This document shows, in pieces, positions 1-11,900 of a stretch of 52,643 bases of DNA. The position numbers were made by a program, and so were the translations under genes. The notes under the pieces were generated by a model, which made no database searches, was not told where the DNA came from, and saw nothing but the letters and a program-made list of their open reading frames with translations. The stretch covers positions 2,524 through 55,166 of the forward strand of contig BRYA01000020.1 of NCBI GenBank assembly GCA_030267965.1, read 5' to 3'. How positions within the stretch are numbered: position 1 is the stretch's first letter; each line of letters begins with the position of its first letter. Source of the stretch: Triparma columacea. Lineage: Eukaryota > Sar > Bolidophyceae > Parmales > Triparmaceae.

Positions 1-74
1 GGGGGGGAAGGGGGGGGGGGAGGGGTTAGTATTAGTATGCATGGCAGAATTGTTTGCTAGCTTGCATTACTTAC

Positions 75-1546
75 CTCGCAAAGTGAAGGGGTGTGTACAA
101 TCTCGCCACCTCCTTCTTGGATGTCCATGATTGGTCGATGCGAATGAGCAGGGGGACGGCTTGTTGGAGAAGATCCTGATTTCTGTTGGCGCACAGGAAG
201 TGGAGGGGCGTGAAGGGGGGGGTGGAGGCTGATTCTTGGTGAAAGAGCACTTCGGTGCGAAGAGATTGTAGAAGATTTTTGAATTCCTCAATCGTTAGAT
301 ATGAAGACATCAACTTGAAGTGATTGGGGTATTCGGAGAGTTGCTTCTTGAAAAAGTCTCGGGAGGGCATTTGGGATTCTTCAAGGCCCTGCATGACAGA
401 GAGGGGCTTGCACTTATAGAAGGTGTTTTCTGCATAGAAGATGTTTTGTGGTGGAGGAAGTCCAACCAAAGACGTCAAGCCCGTGCATGCGGCAAAGGCA
501 TGCCCACTAATCTCAGTGACTCCCGTAGGAAGACCCTCCAAAGACGTCAAGCCCGTGCATCCATCAAAGGCACCAAAAGCAATCTTAGTGACTCCCGTAG
601 AACGAAGACCCTCCAACGACGTCAAGCCCGTGCATCCATGAAAGGCCTGTTTACCAATCGTAGTGACTCCCGTAGGAAAACCCTCCAAAGACGTCAAGCC
701 CGTGCATCTATCAAAGGCTTGCATACCAATCGTAGTGACTCCCGTAGGAAGACCCTCCAACGATGTCAAGCCTGTGCATCCATAAAAGGTATGTTGACCA
801 ATCTCTGTGACTCCCGTAGGAAGACCCTCAAACGACGTCAAGCCCGTGCATTGCTGAAAGGCACCATCACGAAGCGCAGTGATTCCCGTAGGAAGACCCG
901 CCAACGATGTCAAGCCCGTGCATCCACGAAAGGCACCACCAATCGTAGTGACTCCCGTAGAACGAAGACCCTCCAGCGACGTCAAGCCCGTGCATCCCTG
1001 AAAGGCACCATTACCAATCGTAGTGACTCCCAGAGGAAGGCCCTCCAACGATGTCAAGCCCGTGCATCCATAAAAGGCATGCCCACCAATCTCAGTGACT
1101 CCCGTAGGAAGACCCTCCAACGAAGTCAAGCCCGTGCATCCCCAAAAGGCCCTTTCACCAATCGTAGTGACTCCCGTAGGAAGACCCTCCAACGATGTCA
1201 AGCCCTTGCATCCAGAAAAGGCAGATCCACCAATCGTAGTGACTCCCGTAGGAATACCCTCCAACGATGTCAAGCCCGTGCATCCATAAAATGCCTCTTT
1301 GCCAATCGTAGTGACTCCCGTAGAACGAAGACCCTCCAACGACGTTAGTCCCGTGCACCCCTCAAAGGCACCAGAATACTCTGAGGCAATATAACCAATC
1401 TCAGTGACCCCATCTGCAACAGTGAAACCTGTGATACTCGTATCCCCCTTGAACGACCTTTTCCCGTCATACACGACGATCTTCTCTTCCATTACTGACC
1501 CTCTGGCCAGGTACTGAATGGGGTCGGGCGTGGGTACGAATGACAT
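75..1546 (-). CDS. BspA-type leucine-rich repeat protein with ankyrin-like tail, 3' part cut by window edge
   Basis: The reading frame runs leftwards and encodes about 14 repeats of 23-24 residues with the consensus GVTTIGxxAFxGCTGLTSLEGLP, the LRR_5/BspA pattern. After the repeats comes a segment with a TPLHFLCANRN ankyrin-like motif, and a second TPLHF motif starts at the very end. The frame stops at 73, but a good splice donor (G|GTAAGT on the minus strand) lies at 74, so positions 1-74 are probably intron and further ankyrin exons lie outside the window. The start used is the first ATG of the main exon (MSFVPTP); a second in-frame ATG lies 18 codons in. Upstream exons look untranslated. 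The near-identical repeats at DNA level imply recent expansion. Such proteins are usually surface or protein-binding; no specific role can be assigned. Confidence 0.8.
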
Positions 1547-1578
1547 GCGGTATACGGTATATGTTGTATGGTGTTCGG

Positions 1579-1925
1579 CTGTTGGTAGAAACCGAGGAAA
1601 CAGAAAACGCGGAAGGATATGGGTTGGTTAGATATTGAGTGTTTGAAGTGGGAAACTCGGGAGACTCGGGACTGAGAGGATAAATCCGAAATGAGAGTCC
1701 GAAAAAATGAGTGCCAGAACGCACCTGATTGATGTAACCCTTGAGATAGGTGATGACCTCAGATCCTCCGCTTCTTCTCTTGCTGGTAGAAAAACCAAAG
1801 GAAACAGAAATCACGGAAGGATATGGGGGGGTTAGAAAATGAGTGTTTGAAGTGGGAAACTCAGGAGACTCGGGGACTAGAGGATAAATCCGAAATGAGA
1901 GTCCGAAATGAGCGGCGGGACGCAC
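1579..1925 (-). repeat. Two near-identical leader introns (143 and 146 bp) of the LRR gene
   Basis: On the minus strand, intron A spans 1925-1783 and intron B 1724-1579, separated by a 58-nt exon (1725-1782). Both begin GTGCGT, end in CTACCAG or CTACCAACAG, contain a TCTAAC branch-like site and a doubled TCATTTCGG motif, and align along their whole length at roughly 85% by eye. The exon ends flanking the donors also look alike (ATATCAG and CAATCAG), so the unit may be a tandem exon-plus-intron duplication. The exons between them carry stops in the frame of the LRR ORF and are best read as 5' leader. Confidence 0.6.
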
Positions 1926-2068
1926 CTGATATGATGCTTAAGGTAGATGACTGAGCCTTCCTACTCTTTTCTTCTTTAGATTCCGACCCTCGGAAACCGG
2001 CTCCGACCGGCAGGACCGAGGTTAGTTAGTTTTCACAATTTTAGCCAATTTCAGGCATTTCTTTCAGC

Positions 2069-3622
2069 ATGGACGACGTTGACACCCTCTACTCTCTCCG
2101 CACGCTCTTCTACCTCGGACACTATAAGGTGAGCGATTGGTTGATTGAAAATGTCTCACTTCCGTTCATAACTGGGGGAAAAGTGTCCTTAAAGATTTGT
2201 TCATCGTCCCTCTCTCTTCTCCCTTCCATATTTACTCCATACTCATCATTACGCCATCATTCTCACCTCCCAACTCTTCAATACTCTTCTAATTAATCAG
2301 CTTGCTATTGATGAGAGTAAAACAATCAGTAGAAATCTAAATGATGCCCAAAAAACTGAACGAGATGAGGTGAGAAATCAGGACTACCACCTTGTCAGGG
2401 CCAACCACCTTGTCATAACCACCACTATGTACTTTGTTCTAATCGTACGAGCAACATTGTGGCGTGATATTGTGGCTTCCCGTTCTGGGATCACTATTTA
2501 GACTGCCACATTGTCCTCAACACTGAATCCCCCCGCACCTGAGCTCAAGGGCCGGAAGCTGCGGGTAGGGAAGTGTCCTGGCAGGTTCCAGCTGCGGGAT
2601 TCTCTCGCTCATTCACGACGCAACCGCATATAGATGGTTGACGTAACTTTATCCTCCCCCCCCTCACACTTTCCTCCCCCCCCCCTCCCCTCCCCCCCCC
2701 CATCCCCACAGTTCGTCCTCCGTTCAAAGATCGGTATGGGTGACTACGCCTCCGTAATCTCTTCCGTGACCCCCTCCTCCCCCCCCTCCCACTGCGCAAT
2801 TTCCCTCCTAGCTTCGTACCTCCAATCCCCCTCTCCTTCCATCCCCGATCAGGCTAACCAGCTCGCTGCTGACAATCAGTCCTCAACAACCGTTTCATTA
2901 ATAGCCGGTATGATACACCTAAACGCCGGTGACGTTAAATCCGCACTCCGTCTAGTCCACCAGGGTTTAACCCTTGAGCACCTTGCATTATCCGTCCAGA
3001 TCTACCTCCGCATGGATCGTTTGGACTTGGCAGAGAGGTCTTTAAACCTTATGCTACAAGCGGACGAGGATGCAACACTAAGTCAGCTTGCGTTAGCGTG
3101 GGTAGCGGCGAGAAAGGGGGGAACGAGGATGGAGGAAGGTGTTTATGCTTTGAGTACTTTAGGGGAGCAGTACGGGCCTAGTATTATGATTCTTAATTCA
3201 CTCGCTGCCATCAGGGTTGGGATGGGTGAACTTGATAAGGCGGAGGGTAATTTGATGGACGCGATGGGGATGGTTGAGGAACTTGGAGGGGAGGTGGGGG
3301 AAGGGGATAAAGCTGATATGCTTGTTAACCTGAGCGCTGTTAGGGCAAGGAAGGGAAAGGCGGGGGAGACCGTGGAGAGGTGAGAAATGGTAGAGAGAGA
3401 TTGAGAATAGAGAGAAGAGAAGGATAATGGGGGGGGAAGGGAAGGGACAAAACTGCTCGCACTCTTAAAGTGATAAAATGGTTTTTCACCCTAACCCCCA
3501 CCCCACCCCCCTCACCCACAACTCTTTTTAGGCTGAAAAAGGAACACGCGGGACACCCGGTCGTCGAAGGTATCATTAGGGTTGAAGGTGCGATCGATAG
3601 GGTCAAAGGGGGATTCAATTGA
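2069..3622 (+). CDS. COPE: Coatomer subunit epsilon (COPI vesicle coat)
   Basis: Four exons: 2069-2128, 2301-2369, 2712-3379 and 3532-3622, all GT-AG and in phase, giving about 295 residues, the usual length for epsilon-COP. The order of conserved blocks fits the family: LFYLGHYK near the N-terminus, a KTERDE/FVLRSKIGMGDY junction, ALRLVHQG, the IYLRMDRLDLAERSL helix pair, DEDATLSQLALAWV, LNSLAAIRVGMGELDKAEGNL and a terminal HPVVEGI segment. These are TPR-like helices. Epsilon-COP stabilises the alpha-COP/beta'-COP subcomplex of the COPI coat, which returns cargo from Golgi to ER. The small second exon was found only because the family needs its residues. The intron before exon 3 ends in a long C-rich tract. 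It is divergent from the LRR gene, whose inferred leader begins near 2000. Confidence 0.9.
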
Positions 3623-3868
3623 AGAAAATGTTACCGAGAAACCGGTTCCAAACATAATGAGAGAAACGTTACAAAAGCAAGGGAGAAGAGAGAGAGAGAA
3701 AGGGAGAATAGGAAAGAAAGAAAAGGGACCTGTATTTAATGTAGGTTTGTTACTTTTTCTTTCAAGAATCTTGAAAAAATTTAAAATTAGGAAAAGGCTA
3801 AATTCATAGTAACAACCTACGTATCTCTGACATCCTCACCCCTCACCCCCTCCCCACATACACACACT

Positions 3869-4966
3869 TCATTCGGAGTCTGTCTCGGTATCGTAATACT
3901 CCTCCTCCCCATCCTCATCCTCCTCCTCCTCTTCCTCCCCTCCACCAAGTGTGTTTAAAAACCCCTTCTCAATTTCCTCTGCCTCCCACTCCACCATCCT
4001 ATCCCTACACCATCCTCCCACCCCCCCTTCAACCCTTTCCCACCCCATCCCTACAAGCTGTGCGATATACAACTTTAGTGGTAGGGGTGCGTATAGTATC
4101 CGCGACCATATAGTGTGTTTCGACCATGTTATTTTACTATTAACCGCCCTGTAAAGTACCATTTTCACAACACTACTTAAACCCAGCATTCTAACAACCG
4201 TTGTAACGATGCTAATCTCTACTATGAATCTAAGTAATTTAACCTTCTTTAATAGGTTGTTATTATCCCCTACTTTATCAAGTACGCACTTAACAAACGC
4301 TCCTTTAACAGTACGGTGTTTCACTTGTGATACACCCTTTCTATTGAACCATGGGTTTATTTTGGAGGATGTTATTGGGTACTTTCCATGGAATAATGGT
4401 TCTACTGATTGGGGGGATGTACGGTATAAACGGAGGAGGGTTTTCAAACCAACCCACTCCCCTATTTGTGGTGAAGGTGTATCGCAGGTAGGTGAGAGTG
4501 ATGATGTGGAGGAAGTTGGTAGTGGTGATATGACGACGGTGTTTGGGGGTGTTGTGTATGAGTATAAGCATGGGTATGGTTTCTTATCCGTAGATAGTGC
4601 GACTGCAAATGGTGGGGCTGCAAGGGATGATAGGTCCTTAGGCTTCGCGGGGTCGGTCGTACTTTCTTGGAGGGTGGGGACGAAGGACTTGGAGGAAGGG
4701 GAGAGGGAGTGGGGGGGGAGGGAGAGAACTTCAGAGAGGAGGAGGTGGAGGTGGGAGTAGAGGTGGGACTGGGTTAAGCGGAACTTTGTGACTTCAGGGT
4801 TTGGGGTGGAGGATGGTGGAGGGGATGACTGGAGAGAGAGGGTGGGGGAGGGAGGGAGGGAGGGGTTGGTGTAAGATAATATTTCAGGGTAGATTAAGGG
4901 TAATAGGTGAAAGGGCGCTTGCGAATGTTTGTTGAGTGTTTGTGGGTCATTATTTGTGGTCAACAT
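3869..4966 (-). CDS. Unrecognised protein with acidic C-terminal tail
   Basis: A single open frame of 365 residues. The first third is rich in Ser and Pro, the middle and C-terminal part (about residues 165-320) is more ordered, with conserved-looking stretches such as GEWVGLKTLLRLY, LLRFIVEISIVTTVVRMLGLSSVVKMV and TIWSRILYAPLPLKLYIAQLVGMGW, and the end is a run of Glu/Asp followed by YYDTETDSE. One or two hydrophobic helices are possible near residues 245-275. The family is not recognised. It is convergent with the COPE gene and its frame is clean, with codon use resembling coding neighbours, so it is probably real. An upstream exon at about 5028-5208 (minus) was considered, but no splice keeps the frame. 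Confidence 0.6.
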   Translation of the reverse strand: MLTTNNDPQTLNKHSQAPFHLLPLIYPEILSYTNPSLPPSPTLSLQSSPPPSSTPNPEVTKFRLTQSHLYSHLHLLLSEVLSLPPHSLSPSSKSFVPTLQESTTDPAKPKDLSSLAAPPFAVALSTDKKPYPCLYSYTTPPNTVVISPLPTSSTSSLSPTCDTPSPQIGEWVGLKTLLRLYRTSPQSVEPLFHGKYPITSSKINPWFNRKGVSQVKHRTVKGAFVKCVLDKVGDNNNLLKKVKLLRFIVEISIVTTVVRMLGLSSVVKMVLYRAVNSKITWSKHTIWSRILYAPLPLKLYIAQLVGMGWERVEGGVGGWCRDRMVEWEAEEIEKGFLNTLGGGEEEEEEDEDGEEEYYDTETDSE

Positions 4967-5970
4967 TTGTGGTCAGCATTTGCGGCTAACATCTTGTTAA
5001 CGATTTAACCCTTGAGCCAACTTCTCACCTCATTGTTTGTCCCCTTGTTTCCTTTCATGTTGTTAGTTGCTTTGTTTGTGGAAGGTGTCGTGGAAGGTGT
5101 AATGGGAGGCGTTGCTTTTGATGAGGTTACAGGGACGCTCATCATGATGATTAGCATGATGAGTAGTGTCATGATGTATACCATCTTCAAAAGCTTGACA
5201 GTAGGCATGGTGAAGTTAGGAGATGAGTTGTAGGTTGTTGGAGATGAGTTGTGATGAGAGATGATATTCGTCTAGGGAGTGTATTTGTGCACTATGTCTT
5301 TCTGTTGTTGTTGTTGTTGTTGTTAGTCTCTCTGTTGTCTCTGTCTATGTCCTCTCTTTGTCTCTATCAGGCCTCTCTACTTCTTCTTACTTGTGTAGCT
5401 AATGCGTGCGTCAGTAGTGTTGTTATAATGTGGCTAAAACGTGGCTAAAGAGGTGTCGTAGAATGGTGTGTAAAATGGGTAGAATTGTGTGGATAAAATG
5501 GATGATGTGATTTGCGATGTCGTGAATGAAGTGGGTGTTTAATTCTCCTAAATTACTTCTAAATACCTCCTTATGTGGATATGAGTGGAGATAAAGGGAT
5601 ATAAGTGATGCGTAGATATGAGTGGAGATGCGTGGATATAAAGGGATAAAATGGGAGAATGGAAGCTCTCAAAATGGGGCCTCACAAAAGTCTCGAAATC
5701 CGCCTAAAAATGGCTCAAAAGTCAAAAACAAACTAAAAACACTTTTGACGCAATAATTTAACATCATTCAAATATATTCTCTCATACTCACTTATAATAC
5801 CCACATATAGAGTGATAGTAAGGGAAATTGGCGCAAATTGGCTGAAATTGGCTTAAAATTACAAACCATCTCCCCTATACATCAACAACAACACCGTCAA
5901 CAACAACACCGTCAACACACACACACATACAACACTATCAACAAGCACAACATCAACAAGCACAAACAAC
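4967..5970. other. Intergenic, low-complexity DNA between two divergent genes
   Basis: No convincing gene. The stretch holds overlapping hydrophobic ORFs on both strands (about 5005-5233), a (TGT)n/(GTT)n tract near 5305-5320, imperfect repeats of the type GATATGAGTGGAGATAAAGGGATATAAG around 5575-5660, and CAA/CAC-rich DNA at 5880-5970 just ahead of the next start codon. The CAA-rich part is probably the leader of the coiled-coil gene. Confidence 0.5.
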
Positions 5971-8900
5971 ATGGCACACTCTTACCCACTATCAGACCCC
6001 CAAGTAGTCAAGGTGGCAGCTTGGGTAAAGGTGAGAACTCATTGAAAACAACACATTGAATACAACACATTGAAATACGGAACTGAGACGGAATTAACCG
6101 TAACTACCAGCCACGAGGAGGGCAGATAGGACAAAGATTGTAACGACGATCCCAGCTTCAATCTCAAAAACGACCATACACATATTCCTTACCCCCCTCC
6201 CTCCCTCCCTCCCTCTCTCTCCCCCCCAAAATACAAACTTCAGAGGCTTCTAATGGACGTAGCCCTCTCCACCGATACCCCATCTCTCCCCTCCTCCCTC
6301 TCCCATTCTCAAATGTTTCAAACCTTCCTTACCTCTACCTTAACCTCAACTCTCATCCTCCCCGGTGGTATGACAGACGAGGTATCAGTTGAGATAGCTG
6401 GGGATGTTTTTACACTTAGTGTTACTATGGAGGCTATGCTAAGTACGGAGGCTTTGGAGGACATTTTAAAGTCGGAGGAGGTGAGGGAACACACAACACA
6501 CGTTGGTTCAGATACTGACGAAAGCTAAAGACGATCTAGAACACGACCTGGGGAAGCGATCCTGCAAACACAAAAACACGGGATAGGATCTAAACCCCCA
6601 CCCCCCCCCCATTCCCCCCATTCCCCCCCTTTTCGCTTCCCCTCTATCGCCCCCCCCCCCACCTCCAGCATGGTCATCCTGGTCTTTCAACGTCTTCCTC
6701 CTTCGAGTGGTCCTCCGGTCTAGTCTGCGCCTCCCTCCTCTCCTCCCTATGTTCAAAATCCCCCTCCCCTACCCTCCCCTTAAACTCCGGGGGGAGGATT
6801 ACCCCTCAGACTAGAAGGTCGCTTAAGGATTTAACAACAGCGTTCAGGAAAGCTGTTATGATTTACTCACCACATTTGAATGATGGGAATCTAGTTAAGA
6901 GTGGGATTGTTTTAGCTGATGTTATATGCGGATGGGAGAGAAGTAAGAATGAAGGGGAGGATGGTGGGGGGGGAAAATATAGGACAGAAAGGGAAGGAGG
7001 GGAGTGGAAAATTACACCATTAGGGGAAAGGAATAGGAGAACGGATGAGGGGGGGAAGGAGAAAGAATATGCGGAAGAGGGGGATAGTTCTAGGAACCTA
7101 TTCACAGGGGTTTACTCAACAACACAACGTTTCATAACGAAAGATGACATGAACCTGAACTCAAGCTTCCACTCAGCAGGTCATAACGACGAGAACATAT
7201 CGTCGTATAATATACCACCACCAAACATACCACCACCGCCTACACCTAACCTACTACCTAAACAAACATCAAACGTTCAACATATCTCAACATCACACCC
7301 ACAAGATAACCTACTTCGGAAGAACGCTGTCAGCAGATTCTCACCAGAGTTACCACAAGTTAGGTTACTGGGGGATAGCATTAATAAAGTTGAAGACGAA
7401 GTTCAGGAGGGTGTTGAAGGACTTATGGAAAAGGTAAATATAGGGGGGGGGTGAGAGGGTGTATTATGGTTTGGCGAATTATGGTTTGAGTAATTCTAAC
7501 ACCTCCCCCCCCCTCCCCCCCCCACCACCTTCTCTCTCTCTTCTGTCTCTCTCTCTCTCTTGTGTTTAAAGGCTATGTCGGTCGTGAGAACACTAGAGGA
7601 CAACGGAGGATTAGGACATAGTATACAAACACCGAGACCGAAAACTACGAACAACACAAACCAACTACCAACGGAACTAACCCAAGCGGATACGGAGACT
7701 ACTACTACGCTACTAAACACCAATCATGAAACTAACCTTATCGAAGGTTACTCTTTACTAGGAACATACAAGTCAGAATTAGAGACGTTACGTAGTCGCG
7801 GTATATCAGCTCAAGCAGATTTAGGTTATTATAAAACCCACGCCTCAAACCTGTCCGATGAACTGACTGCGAAACAGGAGGAGGTTGTGGTACTTAAAAA
7901 AGTTAATAGAGATATGGAGATTAAAATGAGGGACGCGGAAGATCGATGTAAAGGGTGGGAGAGGGAGAGGGATAAACTTTTCAAAGGGAGGAGGGAGTAC
8001 TTGGAAATCGAAGAGAGACTTAGAGAGGAAGTTACGAAGCTTAGGAGGGAGGTTAAGGAACGCACTTTAGAAGTCGACGTGATTAAAATAGAAAGGGATG
8101 AAATATGGGAGAAGGCTGACAGGGAGGGGAACGCTATTAAGGAAGGGTATAGAAGAAAAATGGAAGGTATGGAAAGGGAACTAGAGGAAGGGAGAAGAGT
8201 TAAGGAGGAGTTCCAGAGAATGAGGGAAGAACGAAGGGAGGAGAGGAAACATTGGGAGGATACAAACGAAAATGATAGACTCAAAAAACTACTTAAAATA
8301 GAAGGGGAGAAAAGGGAAGAGGAATGCATTAGGAGGGAGAAGGCTGAAAGGGAGGGTGAGGAGGTGAGGAGGGTTGCTGCTGAGGAGAAGGCTAAGTATG
8401 AGGAAGCTAAAAGGAAAATTGAGAGGATGGCTGCGGCGGAAAGGACGAGAGATGAGGAGAGGAGGGATATGGAGGAGGAGATTAAGAGAGGGAAGGTTAT
8501 TATGGAGAGGGAATTTGAGAAGAGGGGAAGGAGGGAGAATGAAATGAGAGAGGAATGGGAGGTTATTAGGAGGGATATGGAGGAGGAAATCAAGAGGGGG
8601 AAGGAAATTATGGAGAGGGAATTAGAGAAGAGGGGGAGAAGGGAGAATGAAGAGAGGGAGGAATGGGAGGAGAAGAAGAGGTTGGATATTAGGAACGCGC
8701 AGAAGGAGGCGAGGGAGGAAACGAGGAGGGAGGGGGAGAAAATTAGAGAGGAGGCGGGGAGGGAAATTAAAGTACTTGGGGAAGCACTTAAATCTATCAA
8801 GAAAGAGAAGGATGGGATTAAGGAGGAAAATGAGAACTTGAAGGAGGAGATGGAGATGCTTGAGAAGGAGAAGATTAGGAACGAGAGGGAAGTTGAGAGG

Positions 8901-11900
8901 GGTAGGAGAGAAAACGAGAGAGCCAAAAGGGAAGTTGAGGAAGAGAGGTTTAAAGCTAAACGGCTGACGGAAAGTTTAGCTGAGATTGAGAAGGAAGCGA
9001 AGGAAGCAATCCGCATACAAACCGAGAGGACCGAGGAACTAGAAGAGAGACTGAAAAAGGAAAGGGATGAGAAGGATGAAATTGAGAAGAGGATTAACGA
9101 GGTTAACGAGGAACGAGTGGACAGGGAAACGAGAGACAAAAGGAAGGAGGAAGAAAAGGACGAGGAAAGGGTAAAGTTGAAGGCAACCATCAGGGAACTG
9201 AAGGAGGAAATTATAAGAGAGAAAGACAAGTCTCTTAAACGCGTTGAAGAACTCACGACGGAACTAGAGAAGGAGAAGATGATTAAACAACAACATCATA
9301 ACAATACACACTCACACCTGGAGATTGAGAATGAGGAATTAAAAGGGGAGATTAACAGACTTGAGAGTCTTAATGATACACTTAAAAGGTTTAAGGATAG
9401 TGCTGAATCCGCTCATGAGGAATTTAAGGATGAAATCAGAAGACTTGAAAATGAAAGGGAGGAAGGAAAGAGAAAGGAGGAGAAAAGTAAGGACGAAATT
9501 AACAGACTTGAAAATGAGAGGGAGGAAGGAAAGAGAAAGGAGGAGAAAACTAAGGACGAAATCACAAGACTTAAAGAGGAGGCTGAGGAACTTAGGAGAA
9601 AGGAGTCTAGCGCACAGTCCGAAGTAAACAGACTTGAAAACGAGGCTGAGGAACTTAGGAGAAAGGAGTCTAGCGCACAGTCCGAAGTAAACAGACTTAA
9701 AAACGAGGCTGAGGAACTTAGGAGAAAGGAGTCTAGCGCACAGTCCGAAGTTAACAGACTTAAAAACGAGGCTGAGGAACTTAGGAGAAAGGAGTCTAGC
9801 GCACAGTCCGCGACTGTGCTACTTAAGGAACAGCTAAAGCGAGCGAGGGAGGAACTGGCTGGGCAGTTGAGCAAGGTCAAATCAATCGAAAGGTGAGAGA
9901 GCGTTGGGGGGGGAAGGGCTAAAAAAGAGTTGGTCCTAGGGAGCAAAACGCGCCTACAGCCCTTACCTTAAAACTAACGCAAGGGACGACCCGCCGCAGC
10001 AAAATTCGGTCGGAAAAAAGAAACGACGAAGGGAGCGTAGACGACGCGAAACGGGGACATGATGAGAGAGAAAAACAACTTGAGGAACAAGTTGAAAAAC
10101 TCTCGACGAACCTTCGAGAACTACAGGAGACGTATGATGAGGAGCTTATGGAAGGGATAAAGAAACAACACCAACTCGAGGCTGAAGTAGCCAAGGTGAA
10201 GAAGCTGAGTTCCGAGAATAAGGAGTTGGGGGTGCGGGTAAATGTTCTATCGAAGGAGAGCGGTGAGATGGAAAGGGAGGTTGGTGCGTTCGAGGTTGCG
10301 GTCGCGGAGTGGAAGGAGAAGGAGAGGAAGGAGAAGGCGAAGACGGAACGATTAAGGGAAGAACTTAGGGACGTTACGGAGAGACTACATGGGGAGGTCG
10401 ATAGAGCTAATAGGTGAGATGAAGGAAAAAGGGAGAACGGGAGGACGGAACTAGGTTTTAAACACAAACTACTGACACTGCTGCTGATTCGAACAACCTT
10501 CGCTCCTTCGCTACCTTGATTGCAGCCTGAAGTTAGAGGCGGATGGAACGATGGAGCAACTCAACATTCTCAAAGTCGAAAGGGAGGAGATGAAAAAGGG
10601 ACTGGCAAGGGAGAGGGAGATGAGGATCGAGGCGGAGAGGGAGACAAAAAGCTCAAAGGAGCTGAGGGAAGAGACCCCTACCCCGACCACCAGCACAGCT
10701 AAGGAAAATTACGACCTCCTCCAAGCCAATGCTCAGCTCGTCGAAAAGTGCAAGTCTCTCACCACCAAGGTCGAGGAGGCTGAAAGGGTACTCTTCGAGA
10801 ACACGAGTCTGAAGCAGACTGTCAAGGCCCTCTCTGCCACCGGAATAGTAAGCGCGAGGAAGAACTCGACGCCAATGAGCATGGAAGGAAGGAAAATGTT
10901 CGAGCGCGTTCGTAGGACTCCCGGCGTTTCCACTCCCCAAAGAATGTCCACGGCTACTCCAATGGCGACCCCAATGTCTATGCAACACCTATCGACCCCC
11001 GCCCCGACGGCAATGTCGACGCCGGCGACCGTCGTAAGCAGCGACCGGTACATGGAACAGATCAGGCACCTCCAGGCATGCCTGGATAAGAGGGGGGAGG
11101 AGGCCGTGGGCCTGGAGAGGGACAGGGCGGACGCCGTGGCGAGGGCGGCGGAGGCGAAGCAGGGGATGGAGCGAGCGACAAGGGGGGAGAAGGAGGCGAA
11201 GGAGGAGAACAGGGCAACCAAGGCGAAGGTGAGGAAGGGACGAATTAACTAAAACCCCACAACCCCCCGCGAGTGAAGCAAGCAACGCGGACCACAACCC
11301 CCCTAACCTTGAATCGCACGCTTCGCTCATCGCAGCTCGACAGGACCAAGTCTGAGCTCTCTGAATGCCAAGTCAAGGTTGCCGAGTTAGAGGAGGCAGT
11401 GCTGAGACTCAGAGCAGGACTCGGGAAAGCGGAGGACATCAAGGAGCAGTTGAGGGAGGGAGACAAGGCGAGGGAAAAGCTAATGGTCGAGAGGGAAGGG
11501 CTGAAGGCGAAGCTTTGGGAGGCCCTTGAAAAGGCGGAGGAGCTTGAGGACGCCAAGAGACAGATGACTAGAATGAAGAAGGAGAAAGACACTCTCCTGA
11601 TGAGGCTCAAGGAAGCGGACGAAAAGGCAGAGATACTTGAACATGACATCAGAGACACAAAGAAAGGATACAAAATTGAGGTCGAAAAATCAATGGAGGC
11701 CCTGGAGGACGCAGAGGAGGGAAAGAGGGACCTGGAGAGGAAGCTTAGGGCTGAACACGCAAAGTTCGAGGAAATCAAGCATGACAAGGAAAATGTCACG
11801 AAGGAGTTGACAGACCTCAAGACCACCGAGGTGGCTAGTCAGTCCAAGATGGCCAGGCTGGAGAACGATCTAGAGGCAGAGCGACAAACCGCGTTTGCCT

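Noticed and set aside
320..1348. Regular ~70-bp repeats and a plus-strand Arg-rich ORF that look like an array
   Set aside because: The period follows the leucine-rich repeats encoded on the minus strand; the plus ORF is their shadow and there are no spacers as in CRISPR.
1467..1925. 152-codon minus-strand ORF through the LRR leader
   Set aside because: It reads through both duplicated introns and is out of frame with the LRR ORF; splice signals explain the region better.
5005..5233. Overlapping hydrophobic ORFs on both strands
   Set aside because: Neither has a family signal, and no splice joins the minus one in frame to the 365-residue gene.
7829..9256. Long Ser/Leu-rich minus-strand ORF (475 codons)
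   Set aside because: Antisense of the Glu/Lys/Arg coiled coil; such composition removes stop codons on the opposite strand.
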